From the NCBI RefSeq assembly GCF_003194585.1, contig NZ_QHKZ01000001.1:434001-498000 (forward strand): a stretch of 64,000 bases of DNA, read 5' to 3'. A program made the translations under genes and the position numbers. The notes beneath the pieces are model-generated. The model was not told the origin of the DNA, ran no database searches, and saw only the letters and a list, made by a program, of their open reading frames with translations. This stretch comes from Nocardioides daejeonensis (GTDB lineage Bacteria; Actinomycetota; Actinomycetes; Propionibacteriales; Nocardioidaceae). Below are positions 49,157-59,070 of this stretch, one piece after another (within the stretch, counting starts at the first letter, position 1; every line of letters starts with the position of its first letter).

Positions 49157-50099
49157 CTATGTGTTCCCTTGGCCAGCAAGTGCCGGCCGGGATGATTCTT
49201 GGGCAGCGTAGTACGCCGCCTCGACCTCGAGTGGGGTCCTCATGGCGAGCTCCCCGTGAAGGCGTTGGTTGTTCCACCACCACACGTACTCCAGCGTCGC
49301 GAGCTCGACCTGCTCGATCGTGCGCCACGGCCCTCGCCGTCGGATCAGCTCGGTCTTGTAGAGCCCGTTGACTGCCTGAGCGAGCGCATTGTCGAAGGAG
49401 TCACCGACGGTGCCGGTTGAGGGCTTCGCACCGAGCTCGCCGATGCGATCGGTGTAGACGATCGAGAGATAGTTCGACCCGTGGTCGGCGTGATGAACCA
49501 GTCGCGTCAGATCGGCGGCGCCCTCGCGCTTGGCGTCCCAGGCCGCCATGTCGAGGGCCTGCAACGGGAGAATGTCGGCCTTCAACGTCGCTGCGACGTT
49601 CCAGCCCACGATCCGACGCGAGTAGACGTCGGTCACGAACGCCACGTAGGCGAACCCCGACCAGGTCGCCACGTAGGTGATGTCAGCAACCCACAGACGC
49701 CGCGGCGCAGGCGCGTGGAAGCGCCGTTGGACCAGGTCGGCCGGCTTCACCGCCGCCGGATCCGGCTTGGTCGTGTAGACCTTCTTCGACCGCTTCACCC
49801 CGCGAACGTCGGCGATCTTCATCAGCCGTGCTGTCTGATCGCGACCGATCTTCCAGCCCTGGCGTCGCATCAGGGCGTACATCTTCCGCACCCCGTAGAC
49901 GCCGTAGTTCTCCGCGTGCAACCGGGCGACTTCCAAGACGAGTAGCTCGTCCTTCAACGCGCGTGCAGACGGCGGCCTGGCTTTCGCGGCCCGGTAGCCG
50001 CGGGCGGTGATGAACCCACGAACTGCCGGGCGCAACACCCGGCAGGCAGATGGCCTCGACCCCGAACTGATCCTTGTGCTCGTCGATGTAGCGGATCAT
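49157..50099 (-). pseudogene. IS3 transposase OrfB, broken by a 4-bp duplication
   Basis: The rve catalytic core is intact in one frame: LWVADITYVATWSGFAYVAFVTDVYSRRIVGW (first Asp), HHADHGSNY (second Asp region) and the downstream Glu region in DNALAQAVNGLYKTELI. The expected OrfB N-terminus (MIRYIDEHKDQFGVEAIC, from 50099) is in another frame. Removing one copy of the tandem GGCA GGCA at 50041-50048 restores continuity to RVLRPAVRGFITARGY. The protein is probably not made in full. Confidence 0.85.
50041..50048. repeat. 4-bp tandem duplication (GGCA x2) breaking orfB
   Basis: GGCAGGCA on the plus strand. Deleting one copy restores the IS3 OrfB frame. Confidence 0.7.
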
Positions 50100-50407
50100 C
50101 TCGTCGTGGGGCGGTCGAGCTCCTTGGCGAAAAACACTGAGGCGGACTTCAAGATCTCGTTCGCCCTGCGGAGCTCGGCAACCTCGCGCTTGAGGCGCTT
50201 GATCTCCTCGGCCTCCTCCGAGGTCGTGCCGGGCCGGACCCCGGCATCGACCTGAGCGCGGTGAACCCACAGCCGCAGGGTCTCGACGTTCATCCCCAAC
50301 AAACCCGCGACGTGCCGCAACGCGGCTGTCTCGTGCGGGTGCTCTGGGCGGACCTCGGCGACCATCCGGACCGCTCGCTCACGCATCTCGTTCGTATACC
50401 TGGCCAT
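50096..50407 (-). CDS. IS3 transposase OrfA
   Basis: 103 residues from ATG 50407 (MARYTNEMRERAVRMVAEV). HTH: ALRHVAGLLGMNVETLRLWVHRAQ, then a leucine-zipper-like helix EEIKRLKREVAELRRANEILKSASVFFAKELDRP typical of IS3 OrfA. Its stop overlaps the orfB start region, where programmed -1 frameshifting normally makes the OrfAB transposase. Confidence 0.88.
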   Translation of the reverse strand: MARYTNEMRERAVRMVAEVRPEHPHETAALRHVAGLLGMNVETLRLWVHRAQVDAGVRPGTTSEEAEEIKRLKREVAELRRANEILKSASVFFAKELDRPTTR

Positions 50408-50441
50408 CGTTCCCATCCTGACTGATCAAGCGGAACGAAAC

Positions 50442-50454
50442 CCAGTGCGATTCA
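50442..50454 (-). repeat. right terminal inverted repeat of the IS3-family element
   Basis: CCAGTGCGATTCA, exact complement of 49135-49147. Confidence 0.85.
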
Positions 50455-50573
50455 GGTCAGCATTCACCGCACGCCTGGAGCACCACACCCCGCAGAGTTC
50501 CCGCGGCGACCTTCACCGGTCTCGGACTGAGCCCCCTCAAGCACGCGGTGTTACGGCGGTTCTGAGCGCGTGC

Positions 50574-51617
50574 TCAGGTGCTTCCGGGCGCCGGCATGTC
50601 CAGGACATTCGACCGGTTCAGCCGATGCAATAGGAACGCTGTGCCGAGCCGGGTCCGCCCGAAGCCGTGCAGCGGGTCGTAACCCAGATTCGCCTTGAGC
50701 GTGTCGCAACGCGCCTGCAGCGTGCTGTGGTGGATGTTCAGCATCCGCGCTGCCTCCCGCACCGTCTGCGTGGTGACCAGCGCGGCGACGGTCTCGAGCG
50801 CCCACGAGTGCTCTACGACGACAGAGAGCGTGTCGGCGTAGGCGTGCTGCGCCTCGTCCACCTCGGCCAGGAGGTCGATCAGACCGCCGTAGGCATCGGC
50901 CGCGACCAGGGGCTCGCGTGGGGGGTCGCACAGGCGCAGGGCGACGAGGGCGCTGCGGAACGAACGGTCGAGGTCGGAGGCGGGCACTGCCACGCCGAGC
51001 CCGCACGGCGAGGCCCGGAATGGCTCGTGGTGTTCCGGCACGACGACTGCGTGGATCGGGCCGAAGCGCGTCGCGATGACGTCCTCGGGTCCAGCCGGGC
51101 GGGCCTCCCAGACGGCGAAGAGCGGAGCGGCGACCACCCGGTAGGACCGGGACGCCACCAGCCCGAGGGAGCCGGCCGCATCCAGCCGGTCCTCGGGGCT
51201 GCTGACGCGATCGGTCAGGACGCCGAGGTGGCGGCGGTCGTCGAGGCCGCGCGGGCCCCGGCCGTGCCGGATCCGGATGGACAGGGCGAGCCGCTCCAGG
51301 ATGATCGCGTCGTTGGCGCCAGGGGTCTCGGCTCGTTCGAGCCAGACGATCAGGTCCTCCCCGGCCCGGACCACGAGGTCGTCGCGCTGCGGCGGCGCGG
51401 CGGTCTCGTCGATCTGCCCCTTGGGGGTCACCCGCATCGCCCGGCGCCCGTCGACCTGCCGGAAGCCGGCCGTGCAGCCCGCCAGCGCCGCGGCGGCCGC
51501 GAGCAGCGCGCGGGTGTTCACGTTTCCCACGATCAGCTCGTCGAAGCAGGCGATCACCCGCAGGCCCAGGCTCGAACTGGGATCGAGGCGCGAGATCCGG
51601 CCCAGCAGCTCCTGCAT
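50574..51617 (-). CDS. PucR/CdaR-like helix-turn-helix regulator
   Basis: 347 residues from ATG 51617, preceded by AAAGGA. The C-terminus TVREAARMLNIHHSTLQARCDTLKANLGYDPLHGFGRTRLGTAFLLHRL is the PucR-type HTH with the following G-x-x-L region; the N-terminal part contains no recognised sensor domain. It lies upstream of an esterase gene on the same strand and may regulate it and the beta-lactamase-like gene. Not closely similar to the other PucR protein in the window. Confidence 0.78.
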   Translation of the reverse strand: MQELLGRISRLDPSSSLGLRVIACFDELIVGNVNTRALLAAAAALAGCTAGFRQVDGRRAMRVTPKGQIDETAAPPQRDDLVVRAGEDLIVWLERAETPGANDAIILERLALSIRIRHGRGPRGLDDRRHLGVLTDRVSSPEDRLDAAGSLGLVASRSYRVVAAPLFAVWEARPAGPEDVIATRFGPIHAVVVPEHHEPFRASPCGLGVAVPASDLDRSFRSALVALRLCDPPREPLVAADAYGGLIDLLAEVDEAQHAYADTLSVVVEHSWALETVAALVTTQTVREAARMLNIHHSTLQARCDTLKANLGYDPLHGFGRTRLGTAFLLHRLNRSNVLDMPAPGST

Positions 51618-51667
51618 GTCACCGGTCCTTTCGCCAGATCGAGGTCGAGCCATCGCCGGGTGGATCG

Positions 51668-52645
51668 TCAGTCGGCAAGGACCTTCTCCACCCAATCGTT
51701 GCGGGTCCTTATCATCGCGCGACCCACGCTCGTGTGCGGCGCGAAGATGTCGCAGGCGTGGAACGCGCCCGACCAGACGTGCAGCTCGGCGTCGCCGCCG
51801 GCCTGCCAGATCCGGTTGGCGTAGTCGATGGCCTCGTCGCGGAAGATCTCGGCCGCCCCCACGTCGATGAACGCCGGCGGCAGCCCGCCGAGGTCCCTCG
51901 CCCGCGCCGGTGCGGCGTACGGCGACACCTCATCGCCGCCGCACCGGTCGCCGAGCAGGGCCTGCCAGCCGGTCTGGTTGCTGATCCGATCCCACACCCC
52001 GACCCCGTCGAACTGGGTAGTCGACGCGGTGAGGAGACGATCATCGAGCATCGGGTAGTCCAGCACCTGGCCGCACAGCCGCGGGCCGCCGCGGTCGCGC
52101 GCGGCCAGCGCCAGGCCTGCCGCGAGTCCGCCACCGGCGCTGGCGCCGGCCACCAGGATGCGGTCGCGGCGTACGCCGAGATCCTTCGCTCTCGCGGCGA
52201 CCCATTCGAGTGCGGCGTACATGTCCTCACGGGCGAAGGGGTCGCCGAACTCGGGAGCGAGTCGGTAGTCGACGGTGACCAGGGTGACGCCGAGCCGGGT
52301 GACCCAGTCCAGCACGAGGTCGACCCCGCTGAACTTGTCTCCGAACATCAGTCCACCTGAGTGCGCATAGAGGACGGTGGGCCGGGCGCCTTCGGCGTCG
52401 CAGGGGCGCAGCACGGCAGCGCCCAGGTCCGCGCCCTGATAGCCGGGGAAGCTCACCTCGGTGACGTCGATCCGCCGCTCGTCGAACACCTCGGCCATCG
52501 GTGGCGAGGCATACGAGATCCGCATGAAGTCGATGAGGTCGGGGGTGATCGTGGGCGGGAACATGCCGCCCACGACGGCGAGGCCGGCACGGAGTTCGGC
52601 GTCGAAGCCCGGCCGCGGTACGTCAGTCCTGGTCCCGTCGTGCAC
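51668..52645 (-). CDS. alpha/beta hydrolase (HSL-type esterase)
   Basis: 325 residues. Oxyanion-hole motif is AHSGGLMFG where HSL esterases have HGGG, nucleophile elbow GASAGGG, likely acid in [22 protein letters not shown] and His in [11 protein letters not shown]. Hydrolyses short-chain esters in characterised relatives. ATG 52645. The His-Ser-Gly-Gly variant of the oxyanion hole is uncommon but seen in the family. Confidence 0.85.
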   Translation of the reverse strand: MHDGTRTDVPRPGFDAELRAGLAVVGGMFPPTITPDLIDFMRISYASPPMAEVFDERRIDVTEVSFPGYQGADLGAAVLRPCDAEGARPTVLYAHSGGLMFGDKFSGVDLVLDWVTRLGVTLVTVDYRLAPEFGDPFAREDMYAALEWVAARAKDLGVRRDRILVAGASAGGGLAAGLALAARDRGGPRLCGQVLDYPMLDDRLLTASTTQFDGVGVWDRISNQTGWQALLGDRCGGDEVSPYAAPARARDLGGLPPAFIDVGAAEIFRDEAIDYANRIWQAGGDAELHVWSGAFHACDIFAPHTSVGRAMIRTRNDWVEKVLAD

Positions 52646-52832
52646 GTGCGCCCTCCTCCGGCGGCCGGTCCGGCCGGTCGCTCGATTGCCCCATCCGGGA
52701 GTCTACGGGCGAGGAAACCTCGCCGGTGCCGCCAAATGGCGGGAGGAAGGGAGAGAACTGCGCCGCGACGGCGGTTGTGGCGCCCGTCACACTCGGAGAA
52801 GGTGGGCGGCACCACTCGACGAAAGGACCACC

Positions 52833-54035
52833 ATGAGCGAGAAGCTCGCCGCCGCAGTCGACGTCGTCGTCCAGAGCGCCTCCCAGGGGCCGGTCTCCGG
52901 CGAAGGCCGAGTGCCGGGAGTCGTGGCCGGTGTCACCGACCGCAACGCCGACATCTACCTCGGCGCCTCCGGTGTCCGGGACCTCTCCGGTGACACGCCG
53001 ATGACCACAGACACGGTCTTCAACATCTGGTCGACGACCAAGGCCATCACCGGCACGGCCGTCCTCCAGCTGGTCGAGTCCGGCGAACTCGATCTGCAGG
53101 CTCCGGCCAAGGAGTACGCGCCCGCGATCGGCGAGCTGCAGGTGATCGAGGGCTTCGACGGTGACGGCCAGCCGATCCTGCGCCCGCCGGCCACCGACAT
53201 CACCACCCACCACCTGCTGACCCACACCGCCGGCTTCGGCTACGACTTCTTCAACGAGACCTACAACCGGCTCGCCGAGGAGCACGGCCAGCCCAGCGTG
53301 GCCACCGCCAGCCGCGCCGCGCTCACCACGCCGCTGCTGTTCGACCCCGGCATCAAGTGGGAGTACGGCACCAACATCGACTGGGCCGGCCAGATCGTCG
53401 AGGGCATCACCGGCAAGCGGCTCGGCGAGGTCTTCGCCGAGCGGATCTTCGCCCCGCTCGGGATGAACGAGTCCGCGTTCGCGCCCTCCGCCGAGCTGCT
53501 GGCCCGTAAGGTTCGCCACCACCTGCGCGAGGAGGATGGCACGCTGAGCCCCAGCGACTTCGCCGCCCCCACCGAGCCCGAGGTCGACTTCGGTGGCCAC
53601 GGCCTGTTCTCGACCGTGACCGACTATCTGAAGTTCATCCGGATGTGGCTCAACGAGGGCCGCAGCGCCTCCGGCGAGCAGGTGCTCTCGCCCGCGTCGG
53701 TCGACCTCGGCTTCAGCAACCAACTCCCGGACAACCTTCAAGTCACCATGCTGCCCGGCGTCATCAAGTGGCTCTCCAACGACGCCGAGTTCTTCCCCGG
53801 GCTCAAGAAGGGCTGGTCCTACACCTTCCAGTACAACGAGGAGCCGTGGCCCACCGGTCGTCCGGCCGGTGCCATCGGCTGGGCCGGCCTGGCCAACCTC
53901 TTCTACTGGATCGACCGGGAGAACGGTTTCGGCGGCTACTGGGCCACCCAGATCCTGCCCTTCGGCGACCCGTCGTCGTTCACCAGCTTCATCGAGTTCG
54001 AAACCGCTGCGTACCAGGCGGTTGCAAACGCCTGA
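52833..54035 (+). CDS. serine beta-lactamase-like hydrolase/esterase
   Basis: 400 residues. The class C fold active site is visible: STTK (SxxK, about residue 69-72), YGTN (YxN) near 180, and a GGHG region that may supply the third motif. Typical of EstB-like carboxylesterases and not of secreted beta-lactamases; there is no signal peptide. GAAAGGA precedes ATG 52833. Divergent from the HSL esterase gene with a 187-bp shared promoter region. Confidence 0.87.
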   Translation: MSEKLAAAVDVVVQSASQGPVSGEGRVPGVVAGVTDRNADIYLGASGVRDLSGDTPMTTDTVFNIWSTTKAITGTAVLQLVESGELDLQAPAKEYAPAIGELQVIEGFDGDGQPILRPPATDITTHHLLTHTAGFGYDFFNETYNRLAEEHGQPSVATASRAALTTPLLFDPGIKWEYGTNIDWAGQIVEGITGKRLGEVFAERIFAPLGMNESAFAPSAELLARKVRHHLREEDGTLSPSDFAAPTEPEVDFGGHGLFSTVTDYLKFIRMWLNEGRSASGEQVLSPASVDLGFSNQLPDNLQVTMLPGVIKWLSNDAEFFPGLKKGWSYTFQYNEEPWPTGRPAGAIGWAGLANLFYWIDRENGFGGYWATQILPFGDPSSFTSFIEFETAAYQAVANA

Positions 54036-54741
54036 CGCACGCGCGACGTCGACTGCCGTTCGCCCGCGCCTCCGGTGCAGTTGTCCATCGGTCAATCAAA
54101 AAGCAACGGTGGGACCCTCGACGCCCTGACCGCTGTTTCGACCGGCATCCACCTCGGCGCATGGACTGTGACCGGAACGCACGTGCAACCGCGGATTCGA
54201 TAACGCTTCGCGCAGAGATTTTGCCAGTCTTTCGCTGCATCTCGACAGCACTTGTTGTCGAGATGCAGCGAACCTTGACAACTCGCTGCCAATGTAGCGA
54301 TCTATCGAGTGAGCCGGCTTTCAGACGGGATGTCGGCCGTCCTCCTTGGCCCGCGGTGAATTGTCGGTTCGAACCGACAGACTGAATCCCTGGCCGATAT
54401 TGGTCGGATGGTTCCGCCTAATCGAGGTGAACCCGCTGCCTGCCGTTCGCGTCGAAGCGGCTCACTCTCAAGATCGTCGCCCGGTTCCCGCTCGGAACGC
54501 GGAGCGTATCGGACCAGACTTCCGAAGCCGGTGGCACGCGTTCTCGGCGGAGATTGCGGAGGACGTGAGCATCGCGAGGACGATTCCAGATGTGCGGAGA
54601 GCGTTGGGACGGGTGGAAACGACATACTGACTGGAGTCATGCGAATGATGCGAAGGTGGGTGCTCCCGGCTCCAACGGTACCCGCACGCCGCGTGCTACG
54701 AAGCTGATCGCGTGGTACCACCCGCAGAGCAGCAGGACGTC
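54036..54741. other. intergenic region without a supported gene
   Basis: About 700 bp between the beta-lactamase-like gene and the IS630 element. Base composition is less GC-rich than the neighbours in places. The only structure I find is a perfect 17-bp inverted repeat at 54231-54272. Short open frames here (for example 54346-54630 on the plus strand) look like chance. It may be an old insertion remnant. Confidence 0.6.
54231..54272. repeat. perfect 17-bp inverted repeat
   Basis: TTCGCTGCATCTCGACA (54231-54247), 8-nt spacer, and its exact complement (54256-54272). Could be a terminator hairpin for the upstream gene (200 bp away, no T-tract) or a miniature transposable-element end. Confidence 0.65.
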
Positions 54742-55835
54742 TAGTGGCGCGGATTTGATGTAGTTGGACGGTTGGCCTTCGCGAGGATCTGCTCGGCGGT
54801 CTTGGTCCATACGAATGGGTGGGCGCGGTCTTGCCAGCCGTCGATGAAGGCGCGGATCTTGGCGTTGAGGTCCTTGACGGACTTGAAGACCCCTCGACGG
54901 ATGGCTTGGCGTTCGACAATGCCGAACCAGACCTCGACGAGCAGGAGGCGTGGGTCGGGGTGAAGTGCACCTTGAAGCGGGGGTTCTCGGCGAGCCATGC
55001 CTTCACGTCCTTGTGCTTGTGGGCGGCGTAGTTGTCCATGACCAGGTGCAGGTCGACGGGCTGTCCGTCGGCATCGATGACATCGCGGTAGGTCCGTTCG
55101 ATCTGCTTGAGGAAGCCCAGGAACTCCTGGTGGCGGTGCTTCGGCTTCAACGCGGCGGTCACCTTGCCGGTTGCGATGTCGAGCGCCGCGAACAGCGTAG
55201 TGGTGCCGTGCCGGTAGTAGTCGTGCGAGCGTCGCTCGATCCGCCCCTCCTGCATCGGCAGGATCGGCACCGTCCGATCCAGCGCCTGGATCTGCGACTT
55301 CTCATCCACGCACAGCACGATCGCGTTCTCGGGCGGGGCCAGGTACAGCCCGCAGATGTCGGTCACCTTCCCGACAAGCTCGAGGTCGGTGGAAAACCGG
55401 AACGAACGACTCGGCTTTCCAGGGCTTGATCCCGTAGGAGCGCCACGCTCGTGCGACCGTGGTGTTGGAGATCTTGAGCCGGTCCGCGAGCAGCCGCGTC
55501 GACCAGTGCGTCACGCCCGGCTTCTTCGGCGGGGGCTTCAACGTCTCGGCCACGATCGCGCGGTGGTCCAACTCCCGCGGCCGGCCGGGCTTGGCCGCGT
55601 CCACCAGACCCGCGATCCCGCGTTCGACGTAGCGCCCACGCCAGTTCAATACCGTCGTCACGGTCGAGTCGGTCAACTCCGCGATCCGTGTGTTCGCTAC
55701 GCCATCGGCCGCCAGCAGCACGATCCGAGCCCGCTTCGCAGCTCTGGCACCAACCCGATCCGAGCGAGTCCGACGCTCAAGTTCCTCACGATCGCCATCA
55801 CGCAGGACGAGGGCAGGGGCAGGGCGATTGGCCAT
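54741..55835 (-). pseudogene. IS630-family transposase, two frameshifts
   Basis: N-terminal HTH part (MANRPAPALVLRDGDREELERR..HWSTRLLADRLKISNTTVARAWRSYGIKPWKAESF) from 55835. The frame is lost by a tandem GAAC duplication (55400-55407) and recovered as VTDICGLYLAPPENAIVLCVDEKSQIQALDRT..HLVMDNYAAHK (DDE Asp residues), lost again after HFTPTHAS near 54965 where about 7 nt of the HASWLNQVEVWFG region are missing. It ends in a third frame LVEVWFGIVERQAIRRGVFKSV..ILAKANRPT to TAG 54743-54741. Not functional as it stands. Confidence 0.85.
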
Positions 55836-55887
55836 AGCGAAAGGATTTCACAGCCAACCATCTATCTATTTACGCCACGCGGCACTA
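54742..55887 (-). mobile_element. IS630/Tc1-like insertion sequence
   Basis: About 1142 bp between TA dinucleotides at 54742-54743 and 55886-55887, the IS630 target. Imperfect 36-bp terminal inverted repeats start CTAGTG at both ends and share GGTTGGC at the inner end. Contains the frameshifted transposase. Confidence 0.75.
55400..55407. repeat. 4-bp tandem duplication (GAAC x2) in the IS630 transposase
   Basis: GAACGAAC on the plus strand. Deleting one copy rejoins the N-terminal and central transposase frames (ESFRFSTD..). Confidence 0.7.
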
Positions 55888-56047
55888 GGTGCGCAGCGTC
55901 GGCCGGGCCAGGGCCGCTGACGCTGGGGCCGCGGTGGGGCCGCAGAACAACGAAAAACGACCCCTGACGCTGAGAGACGCCGAAAGACGTTTGTGCAGGT
56001 CAGAGGCCGTTCTCGCGGACTACTGGCAGAGGGCGAAAACCCTCAAA

Positions 56048-57466
56048 TCAGATGTCGTAATACAGCTCGAACTCGTGCGGGTGCGGACGCTGCTGCACGG
56101 GGAGGATCTCGTTCTGGCGCTTGTAGTCGATCCACGTCTCGATGAGGTCGGGCGTGAAGACGTTGCCGCGGGTGAGGAACTCGTGGTCGGCCTCGAGGTG
56201 GTCCATCACGGCGTCGAGCGAGGTGGGGACCTGGTCGATCTCGGCCATCTCCTCCGGCGGGAGCTCGTAGATGTCCTTGTCGATCGGGGCCGGGGGCTCG
56301 ATCTTGTTCTGGATGCCGTCGAGGCCGGCCAGCAGCAGGGCGGAGAACGCCAGGTAGGGGTTGGCCGACGGGTCGGGGCAGCGGAACTCGATGCGCTTCG
56401 CCTTCGGGTTCGAGCCGGTGATCGGGATCCGCACGCACGCGGAGCGGTTCCGCTGCGAGTAGACCAGCGAGATCGGGGCCTCGAAGCCGGGCACCAGGCG
56501 GTGGTAGGAGTTCACCGTCGGGTTGGTGAAGGCGAGCAGGCTCGGCGCGTGCTTGAGGATGCCGCCGATGTAGTAGCGCGCCATGTCGGAGAGGCCCGCG
56601 TAGCCGGTCTCGTCGTAGAAGAGCGGCTCGCCGTCCTTCCAGATCGACTGGTGGCAGTGCATGCCGGAGCCGTTGTCGCCGAAGATCGGCTTCGGCATGA
56701 AGGTCGCCGTCTTGTCGTTGCGCCACGCGACGTTCTTGATGATGTACTTGAACTTCATCACGTCGTCGGCCGCCTTGAGCAGCTCGTCGAAGCGGTAGTT
56801 GATCTCCGCCTGACCAGCCGTACCGACCTCGTGGTGGGCCCGCTCGACCTGCAGGCCGGAGGCCTCCAGCTCCTTGACCATCTCGTCGCGCAGCTCACCG
56901 AAGTGGTCGTACGGCGCCACGGGGAAGTATCCGCCCTTGTACTTCACCTTGTAGCCGCGGTTGTTCTCCTCGGCGCCCGAGTTCCAGGCACCCGCCTCGG
57001 AGTCGATGAAGTAGAAGCCGGCGTTCGCCTTGGTCTCGAAGCGGACCTTGTCGAAGACGTAGAACTCCGCCTCGGGGGCGAAGAAGACCTTGTCGCCGAT
57101 GCCGGTGCTGGCCGTGTAGGCCATCGCCTTGCGGGCGATGTTGCGCGGGTCCCGTGAGTACGCCTCACCCGTGATCGGGTCGTGGATGAAGAAGTTGATC
57201 ACCAGCGTCTTCGCCACCCGGAACGGGTCGAGGTACGCCGTCGTCACGTCAGGGAAGAGCGACATGTCGGACTCGTGGATGGCCTGGAAGCCGCGGATCG
57301 AGGACCCGTCGAAGCCGAGGCCGTCGGTGAAGACCGACTCGTCGAACGAGGAGACGGGCACCGTGAAGTGCTGCATCACACCGGGCAGGTCGCAGAACCG
57401 GACGTCGATCATCTCGACGTTCTCGTCCTTGATGTAACGGAACAGCTCGTCGCTGTTGGCGAACAT
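56048..57466 (-). CDS. glnA: type I glutamine synthetase GlnA
   Basis: 472 residues, the full length of GSI-beta enzymes. Metal/substrate motifs include [38 protein letters not shown] and [21 protein letters not shown]. The adenylylation Tyr is in [14 protein letters not shown] 57466 follows AGGAGG (CCTAGGAGGACCAC). Makes glutamine from glutamate and ammonium, regulated by covalent adenylylation and, from the box upstream, by GlnR. Confidence 0.97.
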   Translation of the reverse strand: MFANSDELFRYIKDENVEMIDVRFCDLPGVMQHFTVPVSSFDESVFTDGLGFDGSSIRGFQAIHESDMSLFPDVTTAYLDPFRVAKTLVINFFIHDPITGEAYSRDPRNIARKAMAYTASTGIGDKVFFAPEAEFYVFDKVRFETKANAGFYFIDSEAGAWNSGAEENNRGYKVKYKGGYFPVAPYDHFGELRDEMVKELEASGLQVERAHHEVGTAGQAEINYRFDELLKAADDVMKFKYIIKNVAWRNDKTATFMPKPIFGDNGSGMHCHQSIWKDGEPLFYDETGYAGLSDMARYYIGGILKHAPSLLAFTNPTVNSYHRLVPGFEAPISLVYSQRNRSACVRIPITGSNPKAKRIEFRCPDPSANPYLAFSALLLAGLDGIQNKIEPPAPIDKDIYELPPEEMAEIDQVPTSLDAVMDHLEADHEFLTRGNVFTPDLIETWIDYKRQNEILPVQQRPHPHEFELYYDI

Positions 57467-57582
57467 GTGGTCCTCCTAGGTCACGGACCACGGAGCTCGG
57501 GTCCGGACCGCAATTCAGTGCGGATGGAGATTCCCGATGCGACTCTGCACCAGAAGCTTGGTGCTCACTGAAGCAGTGAGCG

Positions 57583-57620
57583 GTTTCTTGACCGTATCTG
57601 GTTTGTTTCGGGCATGTAAC
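57583..57620 (-). promoter_or_regulatory. GlnR box upstream of glnA
   Basis: On the minus strand GTTAC-N6-GAAAC-N6-GATAC-N6-GAAAC, the full four-half-site (a1-b1-a2-b2) GlnR consensus with one deviating base (GATAC for GTNAC), ending 117 nt before the glnA ATG. Confidence 0.8.
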
Positions 57621-57674
57621 ACCGGCCCGATCAGCGAGCAGATGTGGTGCGGATCACGAGACGGGCACCGCAGG

Positions 57675-57680
57675 TAGGCT
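57675..57680 (+). promoter_or_regulatory. -10 box (TAGGCT) for leaderless RDD gene
   Basis: TAGGCT ends 7 nt before GTG 57688. Confidence 0.5.
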
Positions 57681-57687
57681 CGCCGCC

Positions 57688-58077
57688 GTGGAACAGACCG
57701 CCTCCTGGGCACAACGCGCACTCGCCCTGCTCGTCGACTGGATCGTCTCGAGCCTCATCGTCATCGGAGTGATCGGCCCGGCCGGCTGGAACGAGAACGC
57801 CGCCTCCGGTCTCTACGTGCTCGGCGTCTTCGTCCTCGAGTCCACCCTGCTCACGGCCCTGCTGGGCGGCTCCTTCGGGAAGCTCCTCGTGCGCCTGCGC
57901 GTGGTCCGCGTCGACGGCTCCGGCCGCCCGGTCGACCTGCTGCACTGCCTGCTGCGTCAGGTCATGGTCGCGCTCGTGATCCCGCCGCTGGTCTATCGCC
58001 CCGACGGCCGCGGGCTCCACGACATGGCGGCCGGCAGCGCGACCGCGACCCTGGCCTCCCTGCAGGGCAGGAAATAG
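57688..58077 (+). CDS. RDD-family membrane protein
   Basis: 129 residues from GTG 57688. Three hydrophobic spans and the RDD hallmark ALALLVDWIVSSLIV with GSFGKLLVRLRVVRVDG and GRGLHDMAAGS near the C-terminus. Found next to glnA in several actinobacteria; function unknown. Leaderless start. Confidence 0.88.
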   Translation: MEQTASWAQRALALLVDWIVSSLIVIGVIGPAGWNENAASGLYVLGVFVLESTLLTALLGGSFGKLLVRLRVVRVDGSGRPVDLLHCLLRQVMVALVIPPLVYRPDGRGLHDMAAGSATATLASLQGRK

Positions 58078-58099
58078 GTTCGCCTCACCATCCACCGGT

Positions 58100-58105
58100 T
58101 AGATT
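58100..58105 (+). promoter_or_regulatory. -10 box (TAGATT) for leaderless lipoprotein gene
   Basis: TAGATT ends 7 nt before ATG 58113. Confidence 0.5.
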
Positions 58106-58112
58106 GACGCCC

Positions 58113-58976
58113 ATGCGAACCAACATCACCCGCCGCCTGGCTGCCGCTGCTGTCGTGCCGGTCGTCCTGCTCGGCCTCGCCGCGTGCAACGACGACGACA
58201 AGAAGTCGGACTCCGACAAGCCCAAGGAGACGATCTCCCAGGAGAGCACTCCGCAGACGGATGCCCCGGAGACCGACACTCCCGAGACCAACTCCGGTGA
58301 AGCCATCAGCAACGACGACTTCGCCAAGCTGATCGGCGACGGCATCGAGGCGACCACCACGGCCAAGATGAAGATGGAGATCACGGCCAGCGGTGTCGCC
58401 ACCACCGCCGAGGGCGTCATGGACTACACCGGCGACCAGCCGGCCACCCAGATGACGATGACCGTCCCCGGCGCGCCCAACGGCGGCAAGATGGACGTGA
58501 TCATGGTCGACGGCGTCATCTACATGACGATGCCGATCGAGGGGCAGAAGGGGTACATGAAGATCGACCCCAAGGCCAACCCCGAGCTCGAGAAGCAGAT
58601 GGGCGGCCTGAGCAACTTCGACATGGCCACCATGATGGAGAGCTTCACCAAGGGTCTGAAGAAGGTCGAGACCATCGGCTCTGAGGACATCGACGGCGTC
58701 GACACCACCCACTACCGGGTCACCGTCGACACCGCCGAGGCGGCCGCGATGCTCGGCGACCTGGGCGCTGAGGGCGCCGAGGTGCCCAAGGAGCTCACCT
58801 ACGACATCTGGCTCGACGGCGAGGGCCGCTTCACCCAGATGCAGGCCGACCTCGACGGCCAGGGCAGCATGAAGATGAACGTCTTCGACTGGGGCGCGGA
58901 CGTGGACATCAAGGCTCCGCCGGCCAACCAGGTGCAGGACATGTCCGAGATGATGGGCGGACTCAGCAAGCAGTGA
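58113..58976 (+). CDS. LppX/LprG-type lipoprotein
   Basis: 287 residues. Signal MRTNITRRLAAAAVVPVVLLGLAAC with lipobox LAAC, an acidic Thr/Glu linker (28-65), then a LolA-like half-barrel (FAKLIGDGIEATTTAKMKMEI.., VMDYTGDQPATQMTMTVP, VDGVIYMTMPI) typical of LppX_LprAFG (DUF1396). Mycobacterial relatives carry lipids across the cell envelope. The paralogue at 59071 follows after a terminator. Confidence 0.85.
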   Translation: MRTNITRRLAAAAVVPVVLLGLAACNDDDKKSDSDKPKETISQESTPQTDAPETDTPETNSGEAISNDDFAKLIGDGIEATTTAKMKMEITASGVATTAEGVMDYTGDQPATQMTMTVPGAPNGGKMDVIMVDGVIYMTMPIEGQKGYMKIDPKANPELEKQMGGLSNFDMATMMESFTKGLKKVETIGSEDIDGVDTTHYRVTVDTAEAAAMLGDLGAEGAEVPKELTYDIWLDGEGRFTQMQADLDGQGSMKMNVFDWGADVDIKAPPANQVQDMSEMMGGLSKQ

Positions 58977-58998
58977 CCTCGGGTCTCTGAAGAACGCC

Positions 58999-59031
58999 CG
59001 CGGGGTCGGTCCGACTCGGACCGGCCCCGCG
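58999..59031 (+). terminator. strong intrinsic terminator hairpin
   Basis: 15-pair stem (58999-59013 with 59017-59031, one G-T pair) and 3-nt loop, followed by TCGCGTTTCG. 22 nt after the lipoprotein stop. Confidence 0.8.
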
Positions 59032-59070
59032 TCGCGTTTCGACCGGGCTGGTGGGGGAGAGGCTTCCCCC

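Larger units (their letters stand above)
49135..50454 (-). mobile_element. IS3-family insertion sequence
   Basis: A 1320-bp element bounded by 13-bp inverted repeats TGAATCGCACTGG (49135-49147) and CCAGTGCGATTCA (50442-50454). It has orfA and orfB on the minus strand. It interrupts an IS481 transposase gene. No clean 3-4 bp target duplication is seen (left flank CGG, right flank GGT), so a flank has changed since insertion. Confidence 0.9.

Noticed and set aside
49132..50457. Target-site duplication of the IS3-family element
   Set aside because: Left flank CGG and right flank GGT do not match in direct orientation, so no duplication can be claimed.
54346..54630. A 94-codon plus-strand frame in the region before the IS630 element
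   Set aside because: No Shine-Dalgarno or leaderless -10, no recognisable domain, and codon use unlike the neighbouring genes.
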